Source of the DNA: Blautia hominis
GTDB taxonomy: Bacteria > Bacillota > Clostridia > Lachnospirales > Lachnospiraceae
Length of the DNA stretch: 64,000 nt
Assembly: GCA_002270465.1 (NCBI GenBank)
Contig: NQOF01000001.1
Span: 932,501-996,500 of the forward strand
Direction: 5' to 3'
In this document: positions 16,996 through 26,587 of the stretch, one piece after another
How the letters are laid out: every line of letters begins with the position of its first letter
How positions within the stretch are numbered: position 1 is the stretch's first letter
Program-made: the position numbers and the translations under genes
The notes under the pieces: generated by a model
What the model was told of the DNA's origin: nothing
The model's input: the letters and a program-made list of their open reading frames with translations, nothing else
The model's database searches: none

Positions 16996-19900
16996 TTACT
17001 GAAAATCAAACAATGACATCTGATTGGAATCCGGCAGATCACCGAACAATCCCAAATCATCCATCAGATCAATTACCGTCTTGCTGACCTTGGTTCTGTT
17101 GCGGAAATCGTCCTTTGACAGGAATTCTCCCTCCTCCGCTGCAAGCACCACGGCATCGGCGGCCCTGTCTCCCAGGCCCTCTATGGTATCCAGGGCGGGC
17201 ATCAGCTTCTCATCCATGATCTGGAAGGTGTGGGCATTGGCCTTATAAAGGTCAATGGGCAGAAACTCAAATCCTCTGGCATACATCTCCTGCACGATCT
17301 TCATATCCCTGTATGTGTCCTGTTCCTTCTTGCTCAAGGTATCCTTGCGCTTCTCATAGTCGTCCATAAAATACTCCAGCTTTTCTTTTCCCTGGCACAT
17401 CAGCTCATAGGAAAAGGCAGTTGCACGGATACTGAAAAATGCTGCGTAGTATGCAAGCGGATAGTAAATCTTACAGTAGGCAATTCTCCATCCCATCATA
17501 ACGTAAGCCGCTGCATGGGCTTTTGGGAACATGTACTTGATCTTCTTACAGGACTCAATATACCAGTCCGGCACATCATGTGCCTTCATATCATCGATCC
17601 AATCCGGCTTAAGCCCCTTTCCTTTACGCACGCTCTCCATAATGGTAAACGCCTGCCCGTGCTCCAGCCCCTTGTTGATCAGATATATCATAATATCATC
17701 TCGTGTACAGATACAGGTGGTAATGGTCGCCGTCCCGGATTTGATCAGATCCTGAGCATTTCCCAGCCACACGTCTGTACCGTGGGAAAGGCCGGAAATA
17801 CGCACCAGGTCAGAAAACGAGGTGGGATTGGCGTCAATTAACATCTGCATGGCAAAATCGGTTCCGAACTCCGGAACACCCAGGCAGCCCAGAGGGCAGC
17901 CCCTGATATCATCCGGTGTGATCCCCAATGCATCCGTATTTTTGAAAAGAGACATAACCTCTTTACTGTCCAGAGGGATCTCCCTGGCATTGATGCCGGT
18001 CAAATCCTCCAGCATACGGATCATTGTGGGATCATCGTGTCCCAGTATATCCAGCTTCAGCAGGTTGGAGTCAATAGAATGGTAATCAAAATGGGTGGTG
18101 ATAATATCGCTGCTCATATCATTGGCCGGATGCTGCACCGGGGTAAATTCCTCGATATCCCAGCCAATAGGAAGAACAATGATACCCCCCGGATGCTGTC
18201 CCGTGGTCCTGCGGACTCCTGTGCAGCCCTGCACGATCCTGTTAATCTCACAGTACCGCTTCCGGCTTCCCCGCTCTTCAAAATAATTCTTCACATAACC
18301 AAAGGCTGTCTTTTCCGCAAGGGTACCGATGGTGCCTGCCTTGAAGGTCTGTCCGGCGCCGAAGATAACCTCCACATAACGGTGGGCCTTACCCTGGTAA
18401 TCTCCGGAGAAATTAAGGTCAATATCCGGCTCTTTGTCCCCCTTAAATCCCAGGAAGGTCTCAAAGGGAATGTCAAACCCTTCTTTTGTCAGGGGCTTTC
18501 CGCACACCGGACAATTCTGATCCGGCATATCACAGCCGGCCCTGCCGGAGTAAGCCCGCACCTCCTCGGAATCAAAATCACAGTAATGACAGGAAGGACA
18601 GTAATAATGAGGGCTTAGAGGGTTAACTTCCGTGATACCTGACATGGTGGCAGCAAAGGAAGAACCAACGGAACCACGGGAACCTACAAGATAACCGTCA
18701 CTGTTACTCTTCCACACCAGTTTCTGGGCAATCATGTACATAACCGCATATCCGTTGGAGATGATCGAGTTCAGTTCCCTCTCCAGACGCTCCTCAACCA
18801 CTTTGGGAAGCTCATCCCCATATATCTCATGAGCCTTGCTGTAGCAGATCTCTCGCAGCATCTCATCTGAATTTTCAATGACAGGGGGACATTTACCATT
18901 GTGGATCGGGGATATCTTCTCCACCATATCCGCGATCTTGTTTGGATTGGTGATAACAACTTCCTCAGCCTTCTCACTTCCCAGATAGGAAAATTCATCC
19001 AGCATCTCCTCCGTGGTATGAAGGTACAGGGGCGGCTGTAAATCCGCATCGTCAAAGCCCTTGCCAGCCATGATGATCCTTCTGTATACCTCGTCCGACG
19101 GGTCCAGGAAATGCACGTCGCAGGTGGCCACCACGGGCTTATTGAACATCTCCCCAAGCTTCACGATCTTCTTATTGACATCCCTCAGATCATCCTCTGT
19201 CTGGATATCTGTCCTGTCCTCATCCCGCAGCATAAAGGCATTGTTGCCGATAGGCTGGATCTCCAGATAGTCATAGAAGTTCACCAGCCTGGCGATCTCC
19301 GGTTCGGGCCTGCCGTTTAAGACTGCCTGGTACAATTCCCCTGCCTCACAGGCGGAACCTATCATAAGCCCCTCCTGGTATTTCAGATACAGGCTCTTGG
19401 GTATTCTGGGCCTTCTGTGATAATAGATCAGATGGGAATCTGACACCAGATGATAGAGATTCACCCTGCCCGTATCATTTTTAGCCAGGATAATGGCATG
19501 GTAAGAGGGCATTTTCTGCACTGCGTTCACAGATACAGCCCCCTTCTCGTTAAGCTCATCCAGGGTACCGATATCACGTTCTTCACACATGGTGATAAAT
19601 TTCTGGAAGATCTGGGCTGTGCACTCCGCGTCATCCACAGCCCTGTGGTGATGTTCCAGGGAAACGCCCACTGCTTTCGCCACAGTATCCAGTTTAAAAC
19701 GGTTTAACTGCGGAAGCAGGAAACGTGCCATTCCCACAGTGTCCACGGACGTGTAATCTGTCTCAATCCCTAAATCCTTACAGTTCTTCTCAATAAAGCT
19801 CATATCAAATTCCGCATTGTGGGCAACCATGACAGCCCCCTTGCAAAATTCCACGAATTTTGGAAGCAGCACGTCAATGCTCTCTGCACCTGCTACCATA

Positions 19901-21552
19901 CTGTCATTGATGCTGGTGAGTTTCTCAATCCTGAAAGGAATGGGGATTCTGGGGTTTACAAACTCAGAGAACCGGCCCACGATCTTGCCGTCCTCCACAC
20001 GGACCGCACCGATCTCGATGATCTTATCACGAAGCGCGGAAAAACCCGTTGTCTCTATATCAAATACCACAAAGGTCCCCCGCATGGACTGTCCTTTGCT
20101 GTTCTGCACAATCCCCTTCATGTCATCTACCAGATATGCCTCCACACCGTAAATGACCTTAAAATCCGCATCCGGGGGCACTACCCCGCCCCAGGAATCA
20201 AAGCAGTGGTTTGCCTCCGGGAAAGCCTGCACCACCCCGTGGTCTGTAATGGCAATGGCCCTGTGCCCCCACTCATAGGCGCGCTTGATGATGGCCTTTG
20301 CATCTGACACACCATCCATATCGCTCATCTTCGTGTGGCAGTGAAGCTCCACTCTTTTTTCCGGGCTGGTATCTGCCCTGGAACTGGTAAAGGGGGCGAT
20401 CTTCTTGATGCCCACCACGCTTCCGATGGTCAGCTCACTGTCATACCGGTCAATGGTGGTAACGCCCTTCAGCTTCAGGAAAGCTTTCTCCTTCACACCC
20501 CCCAGGATCTCTTCCACCTGGTCGTTCCTGGCAAACATCTTCACTGTGATGGAATCCGTAAAATCCGTGATGGCAAAAATGATGATGGTCTTTTCATTTC
20601 TGATCTCTCTGGTCTCCAGCGTCATGATCTGACCGCGGATACAGACTTCACCCATCTCTGTCTGGATGCTTTCCAGAGGAATCGTCTCATCCTCAAAATC
20701 CCTGCCATAGAGCACATCGGGATTATCGGAGCGTTTGATGCTCCGTTTGTAATCACCGAAACTGCGGTCACCTTTTCCGAATGCTTTTTTGCCCTTTGCG
20801 TCTTTTCCGCCTTTGGGATCTTTCTTGTCTTTGTCGTCCTTTTTCCCGCCTTCTGCCGTTTTTTTATCAGCAGGCGCTTCTTTTCCGTCTGTACTTTTGC
20901 CTTCCCCGATACCTTGGACAGCGGAGGATTCTCCTTCTTCCGGGTAATCCTCCCCGTCATCCTGCTGCCCGAAAGAAGACTGCTCAATCACGTGAGCAGC
21001 CTCCTGCATAATACGAATCTCACTGTTTTTGCGGACCTTGCTCTCGCTGGCTTCCACATATTCAGGCTCCACGATCAGGGAAAAGGGACAGCGCTCACAG
21101 AACACCTTCTCAATGTAAGAGACAAGTTCCTCCTCCCGGCTTTTAGCCAGCACAGAGGACTGCATTTTAAGCTCCATCTTCTGTTCCTCCGGGAAGGAGA
21201 TCTGGGCAGTGCGGAACATATTATATACCAGAATGCTGTAGTTTTTCAGCTCCATGGACATGGAGGCGCGGTATGCGTCAAAAAAAAGCTTTGGCGTATA
21301 CTGGCCGGTCAGAGTGAATTTTTCTATGATCTTCACTGCCATGGGTACACCGGGAAAGAACTGGTTCCGTATGGTCTCCTCCAGGAGATAGATATATTTT
21401 TTATGAATCCACTGTCTGCTCCGGATATAGATTCTGATATGGTCTTTTTCCGGATTGACGGCAACCTTTGTCACCACTACCTCTTCCAGCAGGGCAGCCA
21501 GCTCCTGCCCCACCTCCAGATTGGGGAAGACATCCAGAAAATTCTTTTCCAT
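16996..21552 (-). CDS. polC: DNA polymerase III alpha subunit, PolC type
   Basis: A 1518-residue replicative polymerase of low-GC Firmicutes. Order: N-terminal domain (1-165), a charged linker (about 200-262, Lys/Asp/Gly-rich), OB-fold (about 300-400), split PHP domain (VELHCHTKMSDMDGVSDA), DEDDh proofreading exonuclease inserted near residue 490 (FVVFDIETTGFSALRDKIIE), then the polymerase. The catalytic aspartates are in KEPDIDLNFSGDYQ, a zinc knuckle is in YCPSCHYCDF..CPVCGKPL, and GSRGSVGSSFAA precedes. The ATG at 21552 follows AAAGGAAG; the longer frame to 21654 runs back through the end of ispG. It is co-transcribed with ispG (25-base gap). Confidence 0.98.
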   Translation of the reverse strand: MEKNFLDVFPNLEVGQELAALLEEVVVTKVAVNPEKDHIRIYIRSRQWIHKKYIYLLEETIRNQFFPGVPMAVKIIEKFTLTGQYTPKLFFDAYRASMSMELKNYSILVYNMFRTAQISFPEEQKMELKMQSSVLAKSREEELVSYIEKVFCERCPFSLIVEPEYVEASESKVRKNSEIRIMQEAAHVIEQSSFGQQDDGEDYPEEGESSAVQGIGEGKSTDGKEAPADKKTAEGGKKDDKDKKDPKGGKDAKGKKAFGKGDRSFGDYKRSIKRSDNPDVLYGRDFEDETIPLESIQTEMGEVCIRGQIMTLETREIRNEKTIIIFAITDFTDSITVKMFARNDQVEEILGGVKEKAFLKLKGVTTIDRYDSELTIGSVVGIKKIAPFTSSRADTSPEKRVELHCHTKMSDMDGVSDAKAIIKRAYEWGHRAIAITDHGVVQAFPEANHCFDSWGGVVPPDADFKVIYGVEAYLVDDMKGIVQNSKGQSMRGTFVVFDIETTGFSALRDKIIEIGAVRVEDGKIVGRFSEFVNPRIPIPFRIEKLTSINDSMVAGAESIDVLLPKFVEFCKGAVMVAHNAEFDMSFIEKNCKDLGIETDYTSVDTVGMARFLLPQLNRFKLDTVAKAVGVSLEHHHRAVDDAECTAQIFQKFITMCEERDIGTLDELNEKGAVSVNAVQKMPSYHAIILAKNDTGRVNLYHLVSDSHLIYYHRRPRIPKSLYLKYQEGLMIGSACEAGELYQAVLNGRPEPEIARLVNFYDYLEIQPIGNNAFMLRDEDRTDIQTEDDLRDVNKKIVKLGEMFNKPVVATCDVHFLDPSDEVYRRIIMAGKGFDDADLQPPLYLHTTEEMLDEFSYLGSEKAEEVVITNPNKIADMVEKISPIHNGKCPPVIENSDEMLREICYSKAHEIYGDELPKVVEERLERELNSIISNGYAVMYMIAQKLVWKSNSDGYLVGSRGSVGSSFAATMSGITEVNPLSPHYYCPSCHYCDFDSEEVRAYSGRAGCDMPDQNCPVCGKPLTKEGFDIPFETFLGFKGDKEPDIDLNFSGDYQGKAHRYVEVIFGAGQTFKAGTIGTLAEKTAFGYVKNYFEERGSRKRYCEINRIVQGCTGVRRTTGQHPGGIIVLPIGWDIEEFTPVQHPANDMSSDIITTHFDYHSIDSNLLKLDILGHDDPTMIRMLEDLTGINAREIPLDSKEVMSLFKNTDALGITPDDIRGCPLGCLGVPEFGTDFAMQMLIDANPTSFSDLVRISGLSHGTDVWLGNAQDLIKSGTATITTCICTRDDIMIYLINKGLEHGQAFTIMESVRKGKGLKPDWIDDMKAHDVPDWYIESCKKIKYMFPKAHAAAYVMMGWRIAYCKIYYPLAYYAAFFSIRATAFSYELMCQGKEKLEYFMDDYEKRKDTLSKKEQDTYRDMKIVQEMYARGFEFLPIDLYKANAHTFQIMDEKLMPALDTIEGLGDRAADAVVLAAEEGEFLSKDDFRNRTKVSKTVIDLMDDLGLFGDLPDSNQMSLFDFQ

Positions 21553-21577
21553 CTTTAAGCTTCCTTTCCGTAAAACA

Positions 21578-22633
21578 CTATTTCTCCCAGTTCTCCAGTT
21601 CCCGCCGAAGGGTTCCAAGAAGCTCTGCCTCCGGAACTTTTCGGATGATCTCACCCTTTTTGATCAGCAGACCCACACCTTTGCCGCCTGCGATACCGAT
21701 ATCCGCCTCTTTTGCCTCACCGGGGCCATTGACCACACAGCCCATAACAGCCACCTTAATGTCCAGCGGAAACTCCTGCACCATGGTCTCCACCTGGTTT
21801 GCAAGTCCGATCAAATCAATCTGCGTTCTTCCGCATGTAGGGCAGGACACCACCTCTATACCTCCTTTTCGGAGATTCAGGGTCTTTAAGATCCTCTTTG
21901 CTGACTTGATCTCCTCCACCGGGTCTCCGGTCAGGGATACCCGGATGGTGTCACCGATCCCCTGATACAAAATGATGCCAAGGCCCACAGCGGATTTGAT
22001 ATTGCCGGAGTACAGGGTGCCCGCTTCTGTGATTCCCACATGGAGAGGATAGTTCGTCCTCTCTGCCAAAAGTTCATGGGCTTTGACGCACATGAGCACA
22101 TCTGAGGATTTGATACTGATCACCAGGTTGTCATAGTCAAAAGCTTCAATGATCTTCACCTTGTCAAGCGCGCTCTCCACAAGCCCCTCCGCAGTCACAC
22201 CGTGATACTTCTCCACCAGCTCTTTTTCCAGAGAACCGGAATTAACGCCCACACGGATGGGGATATTCCGCTCCTTTGCAGTGTCCACAACGGCCTTTAT
22301 CTTCTCCGGCCCTCCAATGTTGCCCGGATTGATACGGATCTTGTCGGCTCCGTTCTCCATGGCCGCAACAGCCATCCTGTAATCAAAATGAATGTCAGCC
22401 ACCAGGGGAATATGGATCTGTTTCTTGATCTCCCCAAGGGCCTCTGCCGCCTCCCGGCTCGGAACCGTACAGCGGACGATCTCACACCCTGCTGCTTCCA
22501 AAGCCAGGATCTGTGCCACCGTGGACTTTACATCCTCTGTTTTTGTATTGGTCATGGACTGGATCAGGATAGGGTTTCCCCCGCCTATTTTTTTATCACC
22601 TATCTGCACCACTTTTGTATGGTCACGATACAT
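21578..22633 (-). CDS. ispG: 4-hydroxy-3-methylbut-2-enyl diphosphate synthase
   Basis: A 351-residue enzyme of the MEP isoprenoid pathway that reductively opens methylerythritol cyclodiphosphate to HMBPP using a 4Fe-4S cluster. The TIM-barrel start (KVVQIGDKKIGGGNPILIQS) and the cluster-binding cysteines in VVSCPTCGRTQIDLIGLA and VAVMGCVVNGPGEAKEAD are clear. The ATG at 22633 follows AGGAGG. It is followed directly by polC, as in many Clostridia, though the usual upstream partners (dxr, rseP) are replaced here by telA. Confidence 0.97.
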   Translation of the reverse strand: MYRDHTKVVQIGDKKIGGGNPILIQSMTNTKTEDVKSTVAQILALEAAGCEIVRCTVPSREAAEALGEIKKQIHIPLVADIHFDYRMAVAAMENGADKIRINPGNIGGPEKIKAVVDTAKERNIPIRVGVNSGSLEKELVEKYHGVTAEGLVESALDKVKIIEAFDYDNLVISIKSSDVLMCVKAHELLAERTNYPLHVGITEAGTLYSGNIKSAVGLGIILYQGIGDTIRVSLTGDPVEEIKSAKRILKTLNLRKGGIEVVSCPTCGRTQIDLIGLANQVETMVQEFPLDIKVAVMGCVVNGPGEAKEADIGIAGGKGVGLLIKKGEIIRKVPEAELLGTLRRELENWEK

Positions 22634-22665
22634 ATTACTGCCTCCTGTATAATAAGCGTGTTTGA

Positions 22666-22695
22666 GCGTGTCCGGGCTTTTTAGCCCAAACACGC
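22666..22695 (-). other. Stem-loop between telA and ispG
   Basis: A 13-base-pair stem, GCGTGTTTGGGCT with AGCCCGGACACGC (two G-U pairs), closes an AAAA loop. No T-run follows, so it is more likely a message-stabilising or processing site than a terminator. A short direct repeat GCGTGTTTGAGCGTGT overlaps its 3' side. Confidence 0.6.
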
Positions 22696-22705
22696 CCGCT
22701 TCTGT

Positions 22706-23848
22706 TTACCGGTTGATCTCTAAGAGTTTCTGTTTCAGTTCCCCTTCCAGACGGTTCATCTCCACCTCTGCCTCCATACGCTTCTGGTGTCCCTCTTTCT
22801 GGATGTTCATGATCTCATCAAATGTGCTGATCAGTGACTCGTTTGTATGCTTCAGAGTCTCGATATCCACAATGCCTCTCTCAGATTCCTTTGCAGCCTC
22901 GATGGTAGCCATCTTCAGTGTCTCCGCATTTTTCTGGAGCAGGGCATTTGTCATATCTGTTACCTGTCTCTGTGCCCTTGCAGCTTCCGAGGAATGAGCC
23001 ACACCCAGGGCCAGGACCATCTGGCTTTTCCACAGAGGAATGGTATTTACCAGGGTGGACTGGATCTTCTCCGCCATCAGGGTATCATTACCCTGTACCA
23101 GACGGATCTGGGGTGCCGTCTGAATGGAGATCATGCGGGTAAGTTCCAGGTCATGGATCTTCTTTTCAAATCTCTGGCACATGGAATCTAAGTCCTTGGC
23201 TGCCTGGGCGTCCTCCGGAAGGCCGCTCCTCTGGGCTTTGTCCATAAGCTGGGGAAGGTCTGTATTTCTCACTTCCTGGAGTTTCTTCTTTCCTGCCAAA
23301 ATGTACATGGAAAGTTCTTTGAAATAGTTCAGGTTCAGCGCATACATCTTGTCCATGGTGGCAGCATCCTTCATAAGCTGAATCTGGTGCTGCTCCAGGG
23401 TCTGTACGATCTTTCCTATATTGGTTTCAGCCTTGGCATATTTTGTCTTCATGGCTTCTATTCTGTTGGAACCGCGTTTGAAGAAACCGCGCAGGCCTTT
23501 TTCCTCCTCGGCCGCGTCAAAGCTTTTGAGCTGTGTCACCACATCGCCCAGAAGGTCTCCTACTTCACCCAGGTCCTTTGTCTTTACTTTTTCCAGAGCC
23601 TCCTCTGAGAAATCCGCCATCTTTTTCTGGGTGCCTGCCCCATACTGCAGAATGGCTGCGGAATTGCGGATATCAATCTGTCTTGAAAAATCATCCACCA
23701 TTTTCCGTTCCGCTTCGGAGAGCACACTCTCGTCAAGCTGCGGCTCCACCGGCTCCTCTTTTTTTATTTCCACAACCGGCGCCTCCTCCTTTGGCGCATC
23801 AAATGTCAGTGTGGGTGTTACTGTAAAATCCTTGAATTCGTCACTCAT
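22706..23848 (-). CDS. TelA-family toxic anion resistance protein
   Basis: A 380-residue protein of the TelA family, named for tellurite resistance but widely tied to cell-envelope stress. It is cytoplasmic, highly helical and coiled-coil prone (long Glu/Lys/Gln heptads from about residue 90 to the end). Diagnostic segments are LRGFFKRGSNRIEAMKTKYA, NLNYFKELSMYILAGKKKL and NTIPLWKSQMVLALGVAHSS. The N-terminal 45 residues are Pro/Glu-rich and disordered. It lies 180 bases after xpaC on the same strand, the standard xpaC-telA pairing. Confidence 0.9.
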   Translation of the reverse strand: MSDEFKDFTVTPTLTFDAPKEEAPVVEIKKEEPVEPQLDESVLSEAERKMVDDFSRQIDIRNSAAILQYGAGTQKKMADFSEEALEKVKTKDLGEVGDLLGDVVTQLKSFDAAEEEKGLRGFFKRGSNRIEAMKTKYAKAETNIGKIVQTLEQHQIQLMKDAATMDKMYALNLNYFKELSMYILAGKKKLQEVRNTDLPQLMDKAQRSGLPEDAQAAKDLDSMCQRFEKKIHDLELTRMISIQTAPQIRLVQGNDTLMAEKIQSTLVNTIPLWKSQMVLALGVAHSSEAARAQRQVTDMTNALLQKNAETLKMATIEAAKESERGIVDIETLKHTNESLISTFDEIMNIQKEGHQKRMEAEVEMNRLEGELKQKLLEINR

Positions 23849-23950
23849 CTCTTACTCCTTCTTTGGTTTCATTTCACGCCTCGGTAATTTCACAGAGTAC
23901 GGCTGCATTTATATCCAAATGTTGATCTGCCTCATGTCAGTAGGGGATAC

Positions 23951-24034
23951 CGAATCCGCTCCGCCCGCCACTGCCATTAACTTTATTTTCGGTGACTCAT
24001 CTCTCCGCCTATAGATGCAAGAGAAATCTCACTT
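23951..24034. repeat. Dispersed intergenic repeat, copy 2
   Basis: Second copy of the element at 1391-1475, in the same orientation. It overlaps the last codons of the xpaC gene by six bases, so on the minus strand it forms the start of its 3' untranslated region. Confidence 0.75.
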
Positions 24035-25369
24035 ATCTTCTTGAAAATCTTTGCCGCCGGTGAGACCTTCCTGTGCCAGCATAGTTTTTAGAACAGATAT
24101 ATCCGTGGATACATCCCAGGCTGTATCCCTGAAAAAGCTGTCCAGAAGGTTTTCAAATGCCTGATTGATGGTATCCAGTGTATTTTCAATCTCCTTCTTT
24201 GCGGTTTTAATATTATCGCCTTCCACGTCCTGTTTGTCCAGCTCTTCATATGCCTGCAGAAGCTTCACTGTGGTGGGCAGATAATAATCCATAAATTTGT
24301 GCAGGTCATCGATCAGCTCCGGATGCTGTTCCACACGTTTGAAGATCCGGCGGATCACATTTTCCAGATGATACATTTTATTGGATATCTCCACGCCCGG
24401 AATCGCGTCATTGCTCTTCCGTATCTGTTCCATGTAGGCATTGCCTTCCGCTATAACCTCACGGGTTTCTTTGGATAGATCCCCGTCTCCCGCTGTTTCC
24501 TCTTCTTTTTTGATCTCCTGCTCTTTTGTCTTTTGCTGGATCTCCGCCTGTTTCTTTGTCTCCAGATATTGCTTGTAAGATTCGTCACTGGTGATCAGAC
24601 AGGTACCCGAATCATCCAGATGGCCTTCCAGAAACATATATTTCTTGATCATCCGCTTCAGATCCCTGCGGACAAATTTCTCCGGTTTTCTGACGCCCTT
24701 TGCCAGCTCTGAAATTTCCGCATACGTCCTGCCGTTCAGGGTGTGTATGTAGGAGCGGAAACGGTTCACTTTTTTTCTCAGCTTATTCCCACAGATCCCC
24801 ATGATACCGCTGATCCCTATTGCGGGACCAAACACAGAGACAAATATCCCCATTTTCTCCGCCAGGGAACCTATGAACAGCGAGCAGATTCCCAGCACAG
24901 TCAGCGTAACGCCAAACATAGCCAGCAGCGCAAAGCCCAGTGTGGTAAATAATATACCCATGGCTCTTGGTCCGCTGGTATTTATATAGAGGGCAAACTT
25001 TTCTCTTGCCTCCTTCACACGTTTTGTTTCCGGGTAGTGATACCTTGGCCTTGTCTGCGTCCCGTCCCGGGAATAGCTCCTGTCATTCCATGAGGAACTG
25101 CCCGCGTAAGTTTTGCGGGAGCCGGGTCCTCCGTAAGACCTGCCGTTTTGCCCGGGGCCTTTATAGCCCGGTCCCTGATTCATACCGTTCTTGGCCTGGT
25201 CCATGCCGCTTTTTGCCGCGTCTTTCACGCTGTTGGCCACATTACTGAGGGCGTCTTCCAGCGTAGCACCCAAGTCCCGGTTCAACCGGTTAAAGTTTCC
25301 TGTGTCCAGGGCATCCTGTACGATATCCTTAATATCCCTGCCCAGATTATTCCAATCATTATTTGCCAT
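24029..25369 (-). CDS. XpaC-like 5-bromo-4-chloroindolyl phosphate hydrolysis family protein
   Basis: A 446-residue membrane-associated protein. The N-terminal 60 residues are helical, followed by a Gly/Pro/Tyr-rich low-complexity linker (about 65-110), two hydrophobic segments around residues 133-190 (ILFTTLGFALLAMFGVTLTV; GIFVSVFGPAIGISGIMGIC), and a long helical cytoplasmic part with VRRDLKRMIKKYMF. This is the XpaC family, whose name comes from a hydrolysis phenotype; no enzyme mechanism is known. It is immediately upstream of telA, its usual partner in envelope-stress operons. The start has weak spacing (GGAGAGA upstream). Confidence 0.85.
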   Translation of the reverse strand: MANNDWNNLGRDIKDIVQDALDTGNFNRLNRDLGATLEDALSNVANSVKDAAKSGMDQAKNGMNQGPGYKGPGQNGRSYGGPGSRKTYAGSSSWNDRSYSRDGTQTRPRYHYPETKRVKEAREKFALYINTSGPRAMGILFTTLGFALLAMFGVTLTVLGICSLFIGSLAEKMGIFVSVFGPAIGISGIMGICGNKLRKKVNRFRSYIHTLNGRTYAEISELAKGVRKPEKFVRRDLKRMIKKYMFLEGHLDDSGTCLITSDESYKQYLETKKQAEIQQKTKEQEIKKEEETAGDGDLSKETREVIAEGNAYMEQIRKSNDAIPGVEISNKMYHLENVIRRIFKRVEQHPELIDDLHKFMDYYLPTTVKLLQAYEELDKQDVEGDNIKTAKKEIENTLDTINQAFENLLDSFFRDTAWDVSTDISVLKTMLAQEGLTGGKDFQEDK

Positions 25370-25471
25370 TTTTTATCTCTCCAGTTTTAAAAAACTAATA
25401 GCTGCTGCATATACATCTCCGTTTGAATACGATTATATATGAAATAAGAGAAAAAAGCAATGCGGCATCTC

Positions 25472-25500
25472 TTGCAATTCACGGATTAAAGTTCTATAAT
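25472..25500 (+). promoter_or_regulatory. Promoter of ilvE
   Basis: TTGCAA and TATAAT are separated by 17 bases, ending about 55 bases before the ATG at 25555. Confidence 0.7.
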
Positions 25501-25554
25501 GGTAAAAAATATTTTATTACATACCGTATCTATCGGCAGAATGGAGGATTCACT

Positions 25555-26580
25555 ATGGAAAAGAAGAACATTGACTGGTCTAACCTCGGTTTTACATATA
25601 TGAAAACCGACTACCGCTATGTTTCTAATTATAAGGACGGCGCCTGGGATGAGGGCGCAATGATAACAGACGACACCGTGGCGATCAATGAATGCGCAGG
25701 TGTCCTGCAGTATGCGCAGACAGTTTTTGAGGGGCTTAAGGCTTATACCACAGAAGACGGCCGCATTGTCACCTTCCGCCCCGACTTAAACGGTGAGCGC
25801 ATGGAAAATTCTGCCCGCCGCCTGGAAATGCCTGTATTCTCAAAAGAACGCTTCATAAAAGCCGTGATTGAGACTGTAAAGGCAAACGCCGCCTATGTTC
25901 CTCCCTACGGCTCAGGAGCCACCCTGTATATCCGCCCCTATATGTTCGGAAGCAATCCGGTCATCGGTGTGAAACCTGCCGATGAATACCAGTTCCGTGT
26001 ATTCACCACCCCTGTAGGACCTTACTTCAAAGGCGGCGTAAAGCCTCTGACCATCCGTGTCAGCGATTTTGACCGGGCTGCACCAAACGGTACAGGCCAT
26101 ATCAAAGCAGGCCTTAATTACGCCATGAGCCTTCACGCCATCGTGGATGCCCACAACCAGGGCTTTGACGAGAATATGTATCTGGACCCAGGTACCAGAA
26201 CAAAGGTGGAGGAGACCGGAGGTGCCAACTTCCTGTTTGTCACCAAAGACAACACTGTAGTCACTCCAAAATCCAGCAGCATCCTGCCCTCCATTACCAG
26301 ACGTTCCCTGATCTATGTTGCTGAACATTATCTTGGGCTGAAGGTTGAGGAAAGAGAAGTTCTCTTGGAAGAAGTCAAAGATTTCGCTGAATGCGGACTC
26401 TGCGGCACAGCTGCCGTTATCTCTCCTGTGGGTAAGATCGTAGACCACGGCAAAGAGATCGTACTGCCGGCAGGCATGGAACAGATGGGACCTGTAACCC
26501 AGAAGCTGTATGATACACTCACAGGCATCCAAATGGGAAGACTGGAAGCTCCCGAGGGATGGATCCAGGTTATCGAATAA
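25555..26580 (+). CDS. ilvE: Branched-chain amino acid aminotransferase
   Basis: A 341-residue class IV PLP aminotransferase that interconverts Leu, Ile, Val and their 2-keto acids with glutamate. Motifs are QTVFEGLKAY, the Schiff-base lysine in GTGHIKAGLNYAMSLHA, and VEETGGANFLFV, plus ECGLCGTAAVISPVG (Gly-Thr phosphate loop). GGAGG lies 9 bases before the ATG at 25555; the longer frame from 25423 has no site and would cover the promoter. A LysR gene follows after seven bases, probably in the same transcript. Confidence 0.96.
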   Translation: MEKKNIDWSNLGFTYMKTDYRYVSNYKDGAWDEGAMITDDTVAINECAGVLQYAQTVFEGLKAYTTEDGRIVTFRPDLNGERMENSARRLEMPVFSKERFIKAVIETVKANAAYVPPYGSGATLYIRPYMFGSNPVIGVKPADEYQFRVFTTPVGPYFKGGVKPLTIRVSDFDRAAPNGTGHIKAGLNYAMSLHAIVDAHNQGFDENMYLDPGTRTKVEETGGANFLFVTKDNTVVTPKSSSILPSITRRSLIYVAEHYLGLKVEEREVLLEEVKDFAECGLCGTAAVISPVGKIVDHGKEIVLPAGMEQMGPVTQKLYDTLTGIQMGRLEAPEGWIQVIE

Positions 26581-26587
26581 GGCTCCC

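Noticed and set aside
20335-21558. 407-codon plus-strand ORF across polC
   Set aside because: Antisense of the polC N-terminal region with no recognisable domain.
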